Assembly (NCBI GenBank): GCA_013339895.1
Contig: JABACO010000001.1
Span: forward strand, 13,551,375-13,615,374
Source: Ephydatia muelleri
Taxonomy: Eukaryota > Porifera > Demospongiae > Spongillida > Spongillidae
Direction: 5' to 3'
DNA length: 64,000 nt
A model generated the notes under the pieces. That model was not told the origin of the DNA, did not search any database, and saw only the letters and a program-made list of their open reading frames with translations. Shown one piece after another: positions 9,961-23,577 of the stretch. Within the stretch, counting starts at the first letter, position 1; each line of letters begins with the position of its first letter. A program made the translations under genes and the position numbers.

Positions 9961-12900
9961 GTGAGCTAGTCAATGTCTATGGTCCCCATACACCTGTATG
10001 CATGGTCTCATGTAGGTTTGGTCCCCCCCCCCCCCCCCCCCCCCCTCCAACACCTACAGTTGATACACCTGGTAGTACATGCTGTGATTGTACATGATCT
10101 TTTATTTTTAAATCCAGCTTGCTAAATAACTTTCAATTATTGTATTACATAATCATAAGAAATTATGCACAGCCTTATGTGGCTGGACATTAGGTCAATT
10201 TTCAATTAGGCAGTAATGTAAATAGTTTTTGTCAATCAGCACATGATTCAGCTGTTTCATGCAGCTCGTTCTTTTGTAAGTACCCTTCCAATTCATAAGT
10301 GGATGGGTGGTTGATAGAACACAAACCTGGTAATGGAAATCCACATGTTACTGCTTACAGTTCCATAACACTCATTCATGATGCGAGAACATTACAGGTC
10401 ACCACCAAAAGGGCAAACAATTTAACATCTCCCTCTCCCTCCCCCCCCCCATGTTTCATCCACAGCATATAGATAAACAGCATTACTGAAACTAAAGGAC
10501 CAGTTTTGAAAATACAGAGCCTTATTGTCCATGACACTAAACAGCCATAGTGTATTAAAAAAATCTCATCCACACAGGTTGTTCCATTACACTCAATGTC
10601 AAATTTTACGGTCATTTATTTTATAGGATCTTTTGCCAGCTGTTCTTTCATTCATGCACTTACAGAGAACCTGTCAAGTAATGAACACAACGTAAACAAG
10701 AAATAAAAGTGATATGTGAATGCGCTTCCACCACCACCCCCATCCCCAGTATGCATGTGAGCAGAGTATAGCAGCCATTGTATGCTCTTTGATGTACAAG
10801 CACATAAATATTCTACGCACAAATCCACACAAAATTAACACATATTGTAAACTGCTTCTAAAGAAATTGCGTCTATAGTTCCAATTAGAAGTTGTAAGTA
10901 CCTTCCGTCTCCTTCTGTTTTCCACTTCCATTCAGGCAGTAGAATTGGTTGACGAATTTGATACGTTCATGTCTGCTTGTAGAACACAGTGTAAAGTAAG
11001 CCATCTATGAATACAACAAAGGTGCTTTATTCATTGTATGGCTTTTAAATTGCAACCAAGTCTAATCGTGTTTTAACATGTAGTGCAACGTTTCTAAGGT
11101 CCCAATAGGAGGTATGCCTTTCGTCCACAGCCACACAAGGCTGCGTATGAAATCAAGTAGCTATTGTTGTTGGTACAAGGTAATAATTAATATTCATTAA
11201 CTTTAAACTAAATCCAAAATATTGTGCATTGGTTAAAGTACATGATATGCAGACTACAAAAACTCCGAAAAAATTAAATTTAGTGATAAATGATTTATTG
11301 AAAAATTTCAATCAAATTATTCATGATGGAGAAACAATCAAGCGCTATTTCATTATTAAACTTATTGGAAAACAGAGGTATTAACTTTTGCATTATTCTG
11401 TTGTTTACCTATCCTAATTATAATGATGTTTATTAAAACTAGTTATGACAATGTTTTTGATCTTGAATATGTGGGCATTGATTGTAAAGTTACACGAAAT
11501 CCTGTATAACGAAACAATTTTAAATTATGTACATGCTACAAAATTTGGAACAGCATGGGCTATGACTGAAAGAGATTATTGTGGTTAAATGATGTACTTA
11601 CAGTTCAAATTAATACTTGGTACCAAAAATAGTATATATACCTTATGCATGTAATAAACTATATATCTGTATTCGTGTATGTTAACTTATGTTACATTAT
11701 TATGTATTATTGAAATAAGTTCTATGACTAAGATCAAAAGTTAATCATTCACATTAATAATAACCGATAAGGCACAACAAGAAATCATATGACATGCTAG
11801 TATCATGCTTGCTTATGTTATTATAATTCAGCTGGTACGTTAATAAATCATTCAAGATCAAGCGACCACCCGTATTTGTTATAATTATTAATGACAATGA
11901 ATAACACTTTACTTAGTTCACTAATCAATAACTCAAAGTTAATAAAAAAATTATTTCTGTAAGCAGAATTGGCACTGGTTATTCATACTAATACATGAAT
12001 AACTACTTGTGGTTATTTATCCATTGTGGGACATGGTCACAACTTTGCTCATGCATCTTTCAGAATCAATAGACCACATTTTGATTGTCTAGGGGAGGAC
12101 GGCCGGGGCCGACTGTCACATTTTATTTTCTTTCTATTACCCCATGGTTTTGAAAGTAAAGTTGGATACTAAAAAGACAACTTCTGCACACACACTTTGG
12201 CAATTCCAGTTTATTTTCTTAAAAAAGCAAACTCATTAATAAATTTTGTTTTTAAATTGGGGTACCACTGTGGTAACCAGACTCATGCCCGTGTCTGTCG
12301 CAACAGTATTGAGCTTTATTATTTATTTATTAGCTCTGCTGCTACAAAAGAATTGTGGTCTACTAGTTTTTCAATGAGTCCAATTCACTTCTTGTAATTT
12401 ATTGCTGCTTGCTTCATTAAGATTATTGGAATTGTTGAAAAATATATATTTGGGTTACTAATCACTGTGCAGCAAGCCCATGTATTGCTCATTAATTACA
12501 TAATATTCAACTGAAGCTTTCATGTATATGACATTTTCTGATTGGAACATAATTATTTAATACTGAGAACAAACAAATCATTAAAGCTATGATTATAACA
12601 TAGCGCTGTGCGTGATTGTTCTCTTTTTCTTTGTTTTTGTATTATAGGCATGCAAAATCACTACCTGCATTTCATTCATACTTTCTTTCATCACTTTCTG
12701 TTAAAAAGATATAATGTTTGTGACAACCAATCTGTGTGGCAGCCAGCCCTGATGGAACACCTGCCCCCCCCCCCTCTCCCCCCATCCTCCCCCTGCGTAT
12801 TTTTCTATTTTGGCAAGGTCGACACATTTGTTGTCTCCTGAGGACTCAATCCATGTGTTGCCCACACTGTGCAATATACCAGAAGTCCCTGCACTAGTGA

Positions 12901-13189
12901 ATAGTAAGGGAAGTATGCAGGAAGGCAATTAATGTACACAATGCCAAAGCTGAGTACATGTTTTATTTTTACACGAGCTTGTGGAAAGTAATGTGAAGTA
13001 CTGTAGTGCTCAATCACTGTACATCCTTTAAGATAAACTGCACTAAGTATGTTCAAGGCAGCCAAGTATTATTAAATGTTACACACTTCTCACAAGGCAA
13101 TACTTGTGTTATTTGTGACCCTTGCACCTATTACCGGGTAAGCGAGAGCAAGGAGCAGTTTGGCTGCAAGTATTCCAGATAGATCTTTC
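9961..13189. other. non-coding, AT-rich
   Basis: Contains a poly(C) run at about 10023-10045 and long AT-rich stretches (11-12.6 kb). Open frames are short, overlap on both strands and cross low-complexity sequence. No gene supported. Confidence 0.5.
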
Positions 13190-13361
13190 TACTTCTCTTC
13201 CTCACTCTCATTCTCCCTCCCTTCTTTCTCTCCCTCTCTCTTCTCTCCCTCCCTCTCTTTCCCAGATCTCTCTCTCCTCTCTCTCCCTCTCTTTCTCTCT
13301 CCCTCTCTCTTTCTCTCCCTCTCTCTCTCATGTACTCTATCTCCCTCCCTCTCTCCTAAAA
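13190..13361. repeat. pyrimidine (CT/CTCC)n tract
   Basis: CTCTCC/TCTTTC-rich strand with nearly all purines on the opposite strand; the serine/leucine/proline and Arg-Glu translations across it are repeat artefacts. Confidence 0.9.
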
Positions 13362-15311
13362 ATCCTGGTTACATATTAAAGTTGTAAAGGTAAACATATT
13401 CAGTTGAAGGAACAAGAAACCTTTGTAGAAGTCAATATTGGCCTTACCTGTCAATGATTGTTGTTTCTTCCACAAACATATCCAGCTACCACCTCAATGC
13501 TGGCATTGCATAGGTATATCCGCTGCTCCCAACATCACTTCAACTGTGCTCATACTTCTGTTCGCTCACTACCTTTTACTGCTGTTTGATGAATAGTGTA
13601 ATAAGTAGTGCAATTTAGCAGGTATTATGCAATATAATTTTGCTTTGTAAGTCTACATGCTAGCAGCGTTCCCTGGAAGTGAGTTTAGTCATAATCCGTC
13701 CTAAACATACATACTCAATGTACTCCAGTTGCAACGTCATGATAGATTGCATTCCTCATGCGTACACTGTATGTGAAACTAAGGATAATGGCTGGGGTTC
13801 ATTTTTGTTTTGCAGGCTGATTGTTTATTCGGTTCACTTCCTGTGTTCTATGAAATAGCATCGATTCTTAGGTTCAGCCATGTTACTTATTGCTTTTATT
13901 CATTTAAAGTATACTTCTCACTCTATTTTTTGTTTGAGACCTCATGATCTTGTGATCTTCTATTAGCAAAATATTGTGACATAAAAATGTTCATGTAGCC
14001 TAAATATTGATGTGTCAGTGCCACTTTATTTTCCAGACAAGTAAGGTTCTACCCCCTACTGATGTGGCCTAAAGATGAGGCGTTCATGTTTCCCATCAGC
14101 TGCCATATCTTACAAACACTAACCAGAATGAAGGTTTGTGGTATCCTCTATTCATTACACACCCCATACCTTTCCATCAAAGTGATTATACCTGATATTC
14201 CTTTTTAATATTGTTTTTTGTAATATTAAATCTGTGGTTGCAAATGAATAGACATTGATCAAAATTCACTACAAGTAACCTTATGACTTCTGCCATCATT
14301 GTGCTTTTGTGAAAACATGAAACTAACCCTTGATTGTGACATGAAACTAACCCTAGATTGTGGGAAACCACACTGGGGAGATAGGCATCCCAGCATAATT
14401 CCCACCATCTGGTTTTATAAGCAGAAAATGACTACACTAGCTAGTGTGAGTCAGATGACAAAGTGCATGTTCTTATACAGTTGTGTAAAAACAAGCATTC
14501 AGAGATTTCAAACTCACTTTTTAAAAATTCTGAGGAAGCCTGTTTGACCAGAAGGTACAACAACTGGAAGGCATACTGATGCATGTCACAAGCACAAAAT
14601 TAGTGATTGCCATGCAGGTTATAGATGTAAGAGGATCACTATTGTACAATTAGGTCGATAGTAGATGGAATTGTCATGCATGAATTAATTACTCAGTGTC
14701 ATGAAATTAATAAAATGAACTCAGTCCTACCACTTATAATAGCTTTTCCTCCTCCTCCCCTCCCCTCCCCTTCCCCTTGGCATGTGACTAGTGTGTGATG
14801 TGTGTGCATGCAACAGAGAAGGAAAAAAGGTATTAGGGAAAGATGGGGAAGGTACATGTATTTCCTGAAACAGAGGTGTTCGTTGACCTACATGTATAGG
14901 AAATGCACATTTTTGTCATCCTGCCCCTCCCCTTTGCATTCTCAGCATTCCCAAGAGGATGGCCTCAAAGAAGCAGTGCACTAAGCATTGGAAGACACAA
15001 ACCACTAAAAGGAATGTACTAGGATTTGAGGACTGGGGCTAGATATAAGGGCTGGGGAATAGGATATAAGGGGTGGTCACAATGTCAGAAAATCATAAAA
15101 TGGGTGTGGTGGACCCCTACATGTAGGCTTTGTTGTGGGACATATTGTACATGTAATTAAATGAGCACTTTAATGTGAAGTACATGTGAATTGTATCATG
15201 TTTTGTAGATGTGTAAAATGGATCCTTACCTCTCCACTCCCCTCCCTCCCTTCTCCCTCTCTCCTCTCAGTCCCATCACCACTGGACGTGACCTCCGATT
15301 CAGCCCCTTCC

Positions 15312-15363
<52 letters not shown>

Positions 15364-16696
15364 AGGTTCAGATGGTGGCTACATTGTGCTGTGCTCTACT
15401 GATGGTGGAGTCATCTGGTACATACGCCCCTCCAAACCCAGATGGTTGCCCCCGGCAACAATGCATCTTGCCTCCAACACCCCTGAGGTGCACTAATTTA
15501 ATTTGCATGTGTATGTGAATCTGACACAGTATTGTCACATATATTACTACCTTTAACCCCTTAACTTCTAATTTTGAATAGCACTTTCCATGTATTCTCC
15601 ATTGAAAAAACACACGATAACCTGTGCATGGATCCCAAAATATTGACAGTCTGTGTCAGCTATGAGAATAATAATCTATGGTTGTGACCACCTGACATAC
15701 CAGTTATTGCTTATGTGTTACCATGCATCATGTCTATGTGTACAGCGCAATAGTTTCTGTGATATACACCAATTATGTTAATAATGACCTGTTATGGGGA
15801 AGTGGTCCACCTGACTGGGATTGTGAGGAAGGCTAGCAGTAGACCCCCCCCCCCCCGCCCCCCTTTCACCGTGTTTAGACGTAGACAATGATGTTATTTA
15901 GGGTATTCATATGGATGTTGAACACAGTGTTCTCTAACGTAGAACCCAAAAATGAAAAACTGGTATTGGAATATGTAGTCTGGCCTTTGAAGCATTTTAA
16001 TGTTAAAATAGGATAGCTTAATGGAATTGGCCTTCTTACAGCTGCCAAAGGTTGGGATTGTTGTACCATCGGGAGGGGGACTTGTCTACATCAATCCATA
16101 CATGGTGTAGGCATCATGTTTGCCATAGTAAGACTTCTTGGTTGCCATGGTACCTAGACATATGTAGTGATGAGTTGCAATGGGTCCATGATGTAATGTA
16201 CAAGGAGTGTCAGGATGTCAGGATAAAGGCTTTTATGCCCTGACCAGGTGTATAGCAGTGAGTGCACACACATGTGCATGGTCTTCTACAAAGATTACGA
16301 TGCAAAGTTTTTTGCTAGTGTGATGGTGTGTGTTTGTGAAGTTGCTGGTGTGTGTTCGTGAAGAGCATTGGTGTATACTTACAGGTGTGATCCATCGAGT
16401 GTGCATTATTCAGGTGAAAGTTAGAACCAGATGTTAGAAGCCACAAAACCATACAAGGGTCACATACTGTAGTCATTTACTACTGTGGTAGCATCAAGTG
16501 TGCATTAATTAAATTAAGCCATGAAGTCATACAAGGAGTTACAAGGGGCAGAAAGCACACCACATTGCCATATAATTAAAAAAACAGTGGTGGGTGAGGC
16601 TATAATAGCTGGTCATGGAACACTGCACCTGCAGGTAAACACATTTTAAGATACACTCATCCTTACACATTCAAACACATACTCTTACACTTCCAA

Positions 16697-16742
<46 letters not shown>

Positions 16743-17939
16743 TAATCATCAGATGTGTAGTGCTTGTGGCAGGATGATGTTGGTTACCTAGGCAATATGA
16801 AGGAGAGGAAGATGACCCTTGCTACCTACCATCTGGACACTCACCTGGATCCACAATCTAGGAAATGAACAGATGTACATCAGTGGTGCAATGTCGTCAC
16901 CAATCATCATTGAGTGTAAGGAGTGTGTGTACATGTATGCTTGTACACTCCAAACCTACACGTTGCCCCTACACTGATGCCACCTCAGTTTCATCCTTGC
17001 TCACCTGAACTTCTTCACCCCCAATCGGAGCACACCAGGAGCATGATGTCTTAGAATATGGCCACAATGCAATCCCTCTGATACCATTGACAAGGCCTGA
17101 ATGCAGGGCATCTATGATGAGATCAAACCAAAGGTCCTAATGCACACTTTAACCGGTCACAGGATCCACTTCAGGAGGTATGTGCAATGGTGGGTGTGGT
17201 TATAGTGGTGTTATGGTGATGATGGGTATGCTTTAGTGACAATGGCAACTGCTCTCTTCTTATCAACTCTCCACCCATCATAGCCTGTCAGAAGCCATGT
17301 GCAGCTTTACTGGCCAGCCATCATCCAGGATTGCCAGTCAAAACCATGGCGATCTACCAAATGTGTGGATACGTTCTCCATCGATACCCCAGATAACCCC
17401 GGAGACACCTTCTCACACAAAGCACAATACTGCATCTGTTCTGCTTGCTGTACCAGGCAATCCCCAAGGAAACATGTCATGGCAATCTGAGCATCCCGAA
17501 AGTGAGGATGTTACCAAAGCAACCTTCATAATTCCTTAAGAAGCACCTTATTCCCCTACACGTCCTGTTGAGTCATGTGATGTGTCAGCAGAGTTCAACT
17601 GTGCTGCATGCAGTAGACGTGAGGGAACCTCTCTGCTGATCTATTTATTTATCATCATCATCAGGTACTGCCATATCTATACATAAACTCATGCAGATAC
17701 ATGTATGCTACACAAGATACCATATACTGGGTCGATTTGATAGTCTGCCATAGTAGAATGCATGTAACTAACTAGTACAGTAAATTTGTTGTTCTTATTC
17801 TGGCTCAACCTACATGTAGACCTATAATAAGTCTGCACTTTCCATCTGGTTCCAAGGAAACAACACAGCCCCACCTGTACGTCCTGCTTCTTGTTCTCAA
17901 CATGCATGAGATCTACTCAAAATGCAGTTGGTAGCTCAA
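13362..17939. other. non-coding with microsatellites
   Basis: AC runs at about 15314-15361 and 16700-16738 and a poly(C) run at about 15843-15862. No frame shows a domain I recognise. A minus-strand frame at 17487-17286 with C-x2-C and H-x3-H-like spacing is discussed under rejected items. Confidence 0.5.
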
Positions 17940-17944
17940 GGTCT

Positions 17945-18525
17945 ACTAGCCAATGCTGACAGTCCATCTTCTGTGTCCGTCTTCTTACTGCATCCACACC
18001 AGAGCCAGGAAATGGCTAAAATGCACCCCCTATATCCACCATATCCACCATAGGCCTGAGAATGGATAATTCCACCATCCGAATTGCAGTTGGACTCAGA
18101 CTTGGTGTTCCTTTGTGCCATTCACACACTTGCCGTCATTGTGGTTCTCACGTGAATGACCTTGCTACTTGTGGCCTCAGCTGTAGATGGAGTGTAGGTC
18201 GCCACTCCAGTCATTCTAGTTTAAATGATATCATCCACAGAGCTTTGTCAGCTGCAAAAACACCTGCTCGTTTGGAGCCTTCTGGAGTAGCTAGATCAGA
18301 TGGTATTAAGGCCAGTTGGTATTTCAATGGTTCCTGTGAAAGAGGGGAAAGTCATTGTGTGGGATGCAACATCAGAGACACCTTGGCACCATCACATCTC
18401 TCGACTGCTGAAAGAGAGCCGGTTTGGTAGCAGCGGAGACTGAGTCTGAAAAGAGGAAGAAGTATTCCTCTCTTGGAGCTAAGTGGTACGATGACAGGTC
18501 TCAGCCACAATGTCTTGTAGCCTAA
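17945..18525 (+). pseudogene. reverse transcriptase C-terminal relic
   Basis: Reads GLRMDNSTIRIAVGLRLGVP followed by CxxHTCRHCGSHVNDLATCGLSC, LNDIIHRAL and ARLEPSGVARSDG, then in another frame ETESEKRKKYSSL. These are the conserved zinc-binding and nuclease-like C-terminal motifs of a large family of invertebrate retroelement polyproteins (RNA-directed DNA polymerase-like). At least two frame changes (about 18025 and 18425) and a stop make it a relic. A related but distinct copy with the RT domain lies at 61.7-64 kb. The superfamily (LINE or other) is not settled by this fragment. Confidence 0.65.
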
Positions 18526-19426
18526 TTTGTGTTGTAATTAATTAATAATATTATACAAAAACAGAAATACAATACTATTATTATTCCTATACTAATTACA
18601 CTGTACATATAAATCTAACTGTCTAAATAACTAAACTTAATTACATGCTCTGCATAGGAGAGCTCTTGCATTGTACCGCACCAGGGTTACATTTAGCCTC
18701 CCACAGAGGTCTACCAAGGTTTTTGCTCTGTGATAGCCTAAGCCAAAGGACAGGCATGAGGACAAATAGGAGACAGCCTGCCTGGCTTCAAGACCCTAGT
18801 TCCCATAGCTCTCTACAGTGAGAGGGATGCAGTTCCATCCGAGAGGGTGACACTTGGGGTCATTAACCTGGTGCTTTCTTTGCTCTGCCAGTTGAGCAGC
18901 TGTTCCTACTTTGACACATGCTTCACAAAGGGACACTGGTGTGATAGGAGATATTACAGTTATATCAAAGCGGCAGGGATACTACCCGTCCAATTGTTCA
19001 CCAAGGCATCAGTAGGGTGAGACCTAGAAAGGTCAGGGGTAAGTGCACTACCTGCTTCAACCTTCAATCCAAAGTTTGCCATGTTGGTAAATATCTACCA
19101 ACACATCACACAGCTGGTTATTTACTATAATTTCACATTTATTTTTATTTTTAGATAATTCTATTTATATTGGGAATCAAGAATAAATGAACATACACAC
19201 AACAATTAAACATAATTCAATAGGGAGGAGAAATTTATTTTAAATTACGTAGTTACAATGTTTTCAATGCAATCACACTTAAACACCATGTTTTGTGCAT
19301 AATGCAAACAAGCAATCGTTATGTAACTACAATTACACAATGGCAACAATATTTATTCATTGCAAAGTACTCAAGGTCTGGTTGTTTCTTCCTGACTCAT
19401 GCTGCCGTGTATACATTATCTGTTTA
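18526..19426. other. non-coding, downstream of GTPase gene
   Basis: No gene seen; would include the 3' UTR of the minus-strand GTPase gene in its right part. AATAAA-like AT-rich sequence is common, so no polyadenylation site is chosen. Confidence 0.5.
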
Positions 19427-21018
19427 TTATTTAGATGTGAAGGGTTGCACTTGTGAAGTGTCCTGCATCAACATTGCCTTTGATGCCATCTTCCCTGACC
19501 CATCCTCTATTGTAGCATCTTGCACTATGCGAAGCATTTTTTGTAAATCATCTTTCGTCGCATTTAGCACACGCAAATCATCTCCTCGTTGTTGAACTTT
19601 GATTCTCTGTTCTACAACATACAACTGACACACAAGCACCTTTTCATAGCTTGGACTGCTTCCAAGTGTTTCGAACGTCTTCAGTGTATCGATCAGGCCT
19701 ACTTTTAGGTCCTTCATGTTTTCCTCGCAATATTCAAGCTTAGCATCATACTCACCTTTCAATTTAGCACACTCTTCTTGAGCTGTACTTGCATCTTCAA
19801 ACCTCTTCTTTCTTTCTTTGTCAATGTCAACAGTCTCTTCTTCTCGAATTTCAAAGACACTTTCGGAATGAAAATGGTCCAAATAGGAATGACCACATAC
19901 TGTGCATTTATAATCATTTCTTTTATCAATACAGTGACAGGACTTCATATTTTCTTTGTCCACAGTCTTAGCAAGGTTGCATGGAACATGACAGTTTGAA
20001 TTGCAGTGTGGCGCTCCACATATGGTGTTGTGTCTTTTAGTTTCCACAATTACCACTTTTTTGACTTTAAAGGATGAAGTAAAATTTTCGTTCAGTGTTT
20101 TTGTGCTTGCTGCGGCATCAAGTTTCTCCTTCGCCTTTAATATCTGTTTTTGTAGCTCTTCTTTGTTCTGTTGGGCCACGAGAAGATGTAACATTTTTTT
20201 CTCCACTTCTTGTTTGACTTTATAGAGCTCTGCAAAGCAATTAGTATGGATTTCGCTAAAATCTTTGATTGTTTCAAGCATTTTCACTAACGATTCTCCA
20301 GCAATTTGAAATGCCATTCTAAGTGCATCTACAAGTTGTTGGTGTGAAACGAGCTTTGTTTCCTGTCGACATTTCTCAAGTTTGCTATATGGATTGTCAA
20401 TGTAGAAGACACGCTCTGGTTTGATTACCACTTCAGAACCAAAGAATTGAGGTAGTTCTCTTACATCAAAATTAGCACATGTCACATCTTGAGAATTCGT
20501 CATGATTATTATTAAGTTGCTGAAAGCAGTCTTTGGTAATGTGGCCGATATTTCAGTGAGCACATATTTAAGCTGATATGTGACACGTGCCTGTCGACCA
20601 TTAATAACCAAACAAATGCAATTAATATATTCCTCTCTTTCTATCGTGTCAATCATTTTTTTGACATTTTTCTTATCCTCTTCCATTCCACGAGAGTCCC
20701 CAAATCCTGGAGTATCAATTATACCTACTTCAAGCTCGTCCAATTTTACTCTATAGCATTTTGCATCAGACGTTTTACTTTCCATTTCTCTTTGCTGTGT
20801 GTTCTCTTTATCAAGATCATGAAAATTGTGCAATGTATCCAAACTATCTTCTAACCCCAATTCACACACCTTATCAAAATTGCAAAGGAGATTGAAAAAA
20901 GACGTTTTACCAGAGCCTGTCTCTCCGATTAGCACCATCTGGTACACTGATCGTGACATTTTAGATGTCAAGGTTCTCTTTATAGCATTCACAGCCACCT
21001 TCCATGGTTTGAAGGAGA
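19427..21018 (-). CDS. AIG1/GIMAP-type GTPase with coiled coil and Cys/His-rich insert (3' exon)
   Basis: Long single open exon; the full frame opened from 21040 is 537 codons. In that numbering the P-loop GETGSGKT is at 39-46 and the switch motif DTPGFGD at 109-115, followed by a beta-strand run LIIIMTNSQD typical of AIG1 G4/G5. Then come a long Glu/Lys-rich coiled coil (about 255-310), a Cys/His cluster (CGAPHC.SNCHVPC, CHC, CTVCGHSYLDHFH; about 345-390) likely binding zinc, and a second coiled coil. AIG1 GTPases act at membranes and in immunity and cell-survival pathways in plants and animals (family knowledge); no membrane anchor is seen here. The first codons of the frame are probably intron: a pyrimidine-rich acceptor ends in CTAG at 21019, and exon 1 at 22110 joins in phase. 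Confidence 0.85.
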
Positions 21019-22109
21019 CTAGAATGGGATTGAAGAACATTAATCAGTACCCCATAGAACGTGCCTTTCCATTGGTTGTAAGCATGAATAAGATAGAAAT
21101 TACTATAAAACAAATTTTGGTTGGCTGCAGAGGAGTTGCAAGAACAAACTGTGTGCACATGATGTATGAGTATTCAAATACAAAGAAACACCCCACAGCC
21201 CAGTGCAAAATTCAGCAGGGGGATAGTTCTGGCAATTAAGTTATCTAGTTATTGTAGTGCTGTTGGTGTCATGCAAGATCATCGTATGCTAAATACATGG
21301 TACATAACCATGGATTCCTTCCTTGTGCAACCACAAAACTGATATCCCTCAGAAAGTAATGAGTTTCTATTAAAATATGCAAAGCAGGTCTAAAAACAGA
21401 TCTGTACGTCCAACCAATGTAATTTGACACCATTTATTGTCATTTCCAAACCAAGAAAGTCTATTTGAGAAAGCTACACTGTACATGTTGTCAAGAATCA
21501 CCATTTTTGCAGTCATCAATAGGAACGCAATTACTAAGACCTATTGCTCTCCCCCCCCCCCCCACCCCCCCTCGTGATGGTACAGAAAATTTGACATGTG
21601 AGGCTGTGCTGAATGTTTCAATTCTCATGCATTCTCTGTTTTGTGGGTGTGTTGCAGACTTCATGGTGTGTGGTTGTGTATCTACAATGATAACCAATAG
21701 GACCATTGATCAGGCCTCAGCCATACCAATTATTCGTAAAAATACGGACACACTAACATAGTAACTTTCGCCTTCTGACCTATGTTAATTTACTTGTCTC
21801 TAAATTGCTGGTCGTATGCCAAAACGTGTTGACCGAATCACAACGCGCACAGTGCGATTACGCGTACTGTACGTACGTAATTTGATACATTTGAGAAACA
21901 TTTCGAGTCAAAGCATTTAGAAACACTGCAAATAAGCACTTGTATACCGACGAGTAACTCCATCTTTCTAAATGCACCTCGTAGCGTAATGAGCTCATTA
22001 TCAACGATAGTATAAGTGATTGTGTAAGTATTTATTTAAAAAGCGATAATTAATTTTAATCATGATACACACGCGCGCGCGCGCATGCATGCAGCACACA
22101 TGTACTTAC
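21019..22109 (-). other. predicted intron of the zinc-ribbon/GTPase gene
   Basis: Donor GTAAGT at 22109-22104 and acceptor TTCTTCAATCCCATTCTAG ending at 21019 give a 1,091-bp minus-strand intron. Exon 1 ends after one base of a codon and exon 2 supplies the other two, so the frame is kept. It contains a poly(C) tract (about 21552) and a CG/CA repeat (about 22068-22090). Confidence 0.65.
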
Positions 22110-22964
22110 CCGCTTTACTCGGTTGCTGTATTTTGCTATCCCTTATCTCTGCTTTGACTGCCCTTGCATCTTCTTTTATATCTGTTATTTTCTCTCTCGA
22201 CGTCTGCTTATTTGATGGCTTGCTTGAAGTAGTTATGCTCATGCTGTTCTGCGTCGTCTTCATCTCTTGAGAACTAGTACATGATGTCCCAGTCGTCGCC
22301 TCCTGTTTTTCTGGTTGCCAAATCTCGGGACTTATCGTGTACCTCCAACTGAACAAGTCGCGCATCCAGGAAAACCATCCTGCACTGGCCGTCTTTGCAG
22401 CTGCCGACGGCCTGCCACTTTGAACCAGTTGCTCGTCGCATAGAACAGTTAGATTTTTTGTCAAACCAAAACTTTCGCTGCTATGGTGAATATATTTGCC
22501 TGCTTCTTTTATGACGCTAGAGCCACATGCATAGCAGAACCTGACTTTGCCCTCAGTTGCGTACTTTTGTAAGGAATCTGTCACCATTTCGCTATCTGTA
22601 GACATTATCCTAAACTTGCATTTCGGTCCGGAACAGTACAGTTTCCCACTACTTTTCGCACTCACAGTTTCAGCGCACAGTACGCAACGCACCACGTCGC
22701 TGGCAGAGATAAACACTTTCGTACGCACCTCAAATTTTATCGAATCAGCACACGTACCGCAAACAACAATGTTGTCTTCGCGCTCCAGCTCCATCTCATG
22801 GCCACAGGCATAGCAAAAACTCATGGAGCCTTTTTCGGCGAAGTTGTGCAGTTCGAACACGAAGTGTTTAGACACGTAACAGTGTCATCCGCGTGCGATA
22901 CTGGTTTACTGCACACTACGCAGTACTTTAGGCACAATAACGAAACTCCTTTCTCTTCGCACAT
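22110..22964 (-). CDS. zinc-ribbon N-terminal exon of the AIG1-type GTPase gene
   Basis: Encodes four related Cys-pair modules: YCVVCSKPV...TCLNTSC, FCYACGHEM...VVCGTCADS, VRCVLCAET...YCSGPKC, and FCYACGSSV. They look like tandem zinc ribbons. A Ser/Thr-rich, Trp-containing linker (WFSWMRDLFSW) and a charged stretch follow, up to a GTAAGT donor. I start at the ATG at 22964 because it has an in-frame stop just upstream and supplies the first Cys module. That module then needs a one-base shift near 22878 to enter the main frame, which is open from 22875. So the exon is either broken, mis-sequenced, or starts internally at 22875. No named family recognised. Confidence 0.6.
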
Positions 22965-23573
22965 GACTTCTAACAGCTACCAGTATTATAGACTGAGCTA
23001 GTAGATGGATGCATCTGTACTTGAACAGTGCAGTTATGCACAATTACATAACCATGCGCATGCGCATATTTATCCCGCGCAAATCTCCATACGATGCCGT
23101 GGAGAGCGGCATCAGTTGCAGACCCGTAGGCAAGGCCCCCCGCTCTATTGGGCTATCCCATACTTTTTTTATTCACAATAAACCTATCACATTTGTGCAC
23201 TAATAATAGATGTATAGCATTGGACCAACCCTTCATTCATGTGATAGGAACATCTTTGAAGCATTACATTTGCATGGGTTTGCAGAAGCAAACTAAGATT
23301 ATATGAAAAGGGGAAATAGTACTTTAATTATAACACATCGTAATTTGTGTCCTTTTTATGCATGCCAAACAAAATGTGCTTTTAGCATGTATTCAAAACA
23401 AGGAATAAAAGTGCAGATCCTGCATTCATGAAAAAAATGGCCGGAGTGCGAGCACAATTTGAATTGCATGAGGCTACTGACTTCCATAGGGGAAGCAGTG
23501 TTCAAGTGCAGTAAATATGGACCACCGTTGTGCTAAGACTAAGAAGACTCAGTTTATCAGAAGATATAGTTTC
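22965..23573. other. upstream region of the GTPase gene, non-coding
   Basis: No TATA box stands out. Short frames at 23009-23203 have no support. Confidence 0.45.
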
Positions 23574-23577
23574 TTAA

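Noticed and set aside
13122-13387. Ser/Leu/Pro-rich and Arg/Glu-rich frames
   Set aside because: Produced by the CT-rich microsatellite.
17286-17487. Minus-strand frame with YCALCEKV and STHLVDRHGF, like a C2H2 zinc finger preceded by a possible CAG acceptor
   Set aside because: Only one short frame, imperfect spacing and no neighbouring exons; a 60-codon frame can occur by chance.
18640-19080. Possible RNA gene or retroelement leader with GC-rich, stem-like stretches
   Set aside because: No tRNA-like boxes or convincing fold could be established by eye.
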